A DNA stretch of 6,643 nucleotides, from assembly GCA_028276345.1 (NCBI GenBank), contig JAPYWM010000074.1, positions 1-6,643 of the forward strand, read 5' to 3'. Both the position numbers and the translations under genes were made by a program. Numbering within the stretch: the stretch's first letter is position 1; the number at the start of each line of letters is the position of its first letter. Under the pieces are notes generated by a model. The model had not been told where the DNA came from, did not search any database, and was given only the letters and a program-made list of their open reading frames with translations. Source of the stretch: Sphingobacterium sp. (GTDB lineage: Bacteria > Bacteroidota > Bacteroidia > SpSt-205). Shown in pieces: positions 5,037-6,643 of the stretch.

Positions 5037-6643
5037 ATGTCTGAGAAAGACCCCTTTGCGGAGGAATTTGACGCCCTCTCCTACGTCCTTCGGGAGAAAG
5101 GTCTCCTACAGTTTCCCCCTATAGAGGCTGCGGAACTGGGCGTGCTCCCCCTGCGCAATACCCTCGTCTTTCCAGGGGTAATCCTCCCTATCTCCGTGGG
5201 CCGCCCAAGTTCTCTCGCCCTCTTAGAAGAGCTGCGCCAGTCTCGCTTCCCTTACCTGATCGTCGTCGCCCAAAAAGACCCCAGCATAGAGGAAGTGCTC
5301 CCAGACAATCTCTACACCGTTGGCTCCATTGCTCGGATTCTGCGCATCCAGCCTAACATCAACGGCCAAGTGGGGCTTCTGATTCAGGGGCGTTTTCCCG
5401 TTGCCTTGACGGAGTTTGTCCAAACTACCCCTTTCCTCAAGGCCCGCTACGAGGTCATCCAGGAGACCCTGCCCGACGAAACGCGCCAGAAAGCGCTTCT
5501 ACTGGCCCTCCGGGAGAAAGCGCTGAGCGCCCTCCAGCACCTGCCCGATGCCCCCGAAGAAGCTACCCGCCTCTTAGAAAACATTCAGGGCCTCCACTTC
5601 ATGACCAACTTCCTATCCAATAACCTCCCCATGGAGCTGACAGAGCGCCAAGCCCTCTTAGAAACCACCGACATCGCACAGCGCGCCGAAAAGGTATTAG
5701 CCCTCCTGGAAAAACAGCTCGGCGTCCTGGAAATCACCGAAGAAATCCTGGACAAAGTCCGAAATACCTTAGAAAAGCAGCAGCGCGATTATATCCTTCG
5801 TCAGCAGATAAAAGCTATTCAAGATGAGCTCGGCGAGTCAGATGAAACTTCAGACATCGCTAAGCTCAAAGCCCGCGCCAGCAAGAAAAAGTGGCCCACC
5901 CACGCCCAAGAAACCTTTGAACGGGAGATTGAGCGGCTCGAGCGCATCATGCCCCAGTCCCCCGAATACACCGTCGCCCTTTCTTACATAGAATTCCTTC
6001 TGGACCTACCCTGGGAAAGTTATACCAAAGATAAGTTTGACCTGGATAAGGCTCGCAGAGTCTTAGACCAGGATCATTACGGCATGGAAAAGGTCAAAAA
6101 GCGCATCTTGGAGTACCTGGCCGTACTCAAACTGCGCCGGGACATGAAAAGCCCGATCTTATGTTTGGTAGGGCCGCCGGGGGTCGGAAAAACCAGTTTG
6201 GCCGCCTCCATAGCCCGCGCGCTGGGACGCAAGTACGTGCGCATGAGTCTGGGTGGCCTGCACGATGAGGCCGAAATCCGCGGCCACCGCCGAACCTATA
6301 TCGGCGCCATGCCCGGCAAAATCCTCCAACTTATCAAACGCGCCGGCGCCAGTAACCCCGTCTTCGTCTTAGATGAGATAGACAAAATCGGGCACGACTT
6401 TCGGGGAGACCCCGCCTCCGCCCTCCTGGAAGTCTTGGACCCCGAACAAAACCACGCCTTCCAGGACAACTACTTGGAAATCCCCTACGACCTCTCCAGA
6501 GTCCTCTTCATTGCCACGGCCAATACCACGCACACCCTCCACCCTGCCCTGGCAGACCGCATGGAGATCATTGAGCTTTCGGGCTACACCACCCCCGAAA
6601 AAGTCCAGATCGCCGAAAAGTACCTCCTCCCCAGAGTCTCCAC
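5037..6643 (+). CDS. lon: ATP-dependent protease Lon, N-terminal 535 residues (C-terminus beyond right edge)
   Basis: Lon is a cytoplasmic homo-oligomeric AAA+ serine protease that unfolds and degrades damaged and some regulatory proteins. The frame is open from the ATG at 5037 to the window edge. Residues about 35-225 form the N-terminal substrate-binding domain, opening with LGVLPLRNTLVFPGVILPI. A helical, charged linker follows (about 215-305), with QQRDYILRQQIKAIQDELGE at 248-267. LDLPW (322-326) and DHYGMEKVKKRILEYLAV (346-363) lead into the ATPase: Walker A GPPGVGKTS (379-387, Lys385), the conserved GG...DEAEIRGHRRTYIGAMPG stretch, Walker B FVLDEIDKIG (443-452), sensor-1 Asn496 in ATANT, and the LADRMEIIEL segment with Arg508 as the likely arginine finger. 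All expected residues are present. Sensor 2 and the Ser-Lys protease domain lie outside the window. Bacterial Lon is usually about 780-830 residues, so roughly a third is missing only because of the cut. Confidence 0.97.
   Translation, partial: MSEKDPFAEEFDALSYVLREKGLLQFPPIEAAELGVLPLRNTLVFPGVILPISVGRPSSLALLEELRQSRFPYLIVVAQKDPSIEEVLPDNLYTVGSIARILRIQPNINGQVGLLIQGRFPVALTEFVQTTPFLKARYEVIQETLPDETRQKALLLALREKALSALQHLPDAPEEATRLLENIQGLHFMTNFLSNNLPMELTERQALLETTDIAQRAEKVLALLEKQLGVLEITEEILDKVRNTLEKQQRDYILRQQIKAIQDELGESDETSDIAKLKARASKKKWPTHAQETFEREIERLERIMPQSPEYTVALSYIEFLLDLPWESYTKDKFDLDKARRVLDQDHYGMEKVKKRILEYLAVLKLRRDMKSPILCLVGPPGVGKTSLAASIARALGRKYVRMSLGGLHDEAEIRGHRRTYIGAMPGKILQLIKRAGASNPVFVLDEIDKIGHDFRGDPASALLEVLDPEQNHAFQDNYLEIPYDLSRVLFIATANTTHTLHPALADRMEIIELSGYTTPEKVQIAEKYLLPRVS

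Noticed and set aside
1..6643. Mobile element, CRISPR array, defence or toxin-antitoxin system
   Set aside because: No transposase, integrase, direct-repeat array, terminal inverted repeats or paired small genes were found on either strand.

Overview
The window most likely comes from a member of the Bacteroidota or a close FCB-group relative. Three things point there: secreted proteins with type IX secretion (T9SS) C-terminal sorting domains, a protein with the GIGTxxP repeats common in that phylum, and promoter-like TAnnTTTG elements (the Bacteroidetes -7 consensus) with no Shine-Dalgarno sequences. The DNA is moderately GC-rich by eye. Coding strands mostly favour C-ending codons (CTC, GCC, ATC, CCC). 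I cannot name a genus; a deep-branching or environmental lineage is possible.

Layout. (1) Positions 1-419, minus strand: the N-terminal part of a secreted GIGT-repeat protein that runs off the left edge. (2) Positions 420-691: a divergent intergenic region with opposing promoter candidates and some possible RNA secondary structure, but no gene I can support. (3) Positions 692-2782 and 2787-4943, plus strand: two large exported proteins separated by 4 bp, probably one operon. The first (696 aa) belongs to a conserved family of unknown function and carries a Ca-binding-like Asp/Asn motif and an extended C-terminal PNP-type domain. The second (718 aa) has two OB-fold-like modules around an Ig/Fn3-like domain and ends in a typical type A sorting domain. 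(4) Positions 4963-4999: a strong hairpin terminator. (5) From 5037 to the right edge: the N-terminal 535 residues of the ATP-dependent protease Lon, open at the edge.

How they fit together. The first three genes encode proteins with signal peptides for Sec export; the two complete ones would then be moved across the outer membrane by T9SS and attached to the surface or released. Their biochemical roles cannot be read from the sequence. Lon is a cytoplasmic housekeeping protease behind its own terminator and promoter, so it is a neighbour and probably not a functional partner. I found no phage, CRISPR, IS element, toxin-antitoxin or defence system. The best leads are a recurring promoter-next-to-ATG arrangement suggesting leaderless mRNAs, the internally duplicated OB-like protein without a nuclease domain, and the unexplained 696-aa family.
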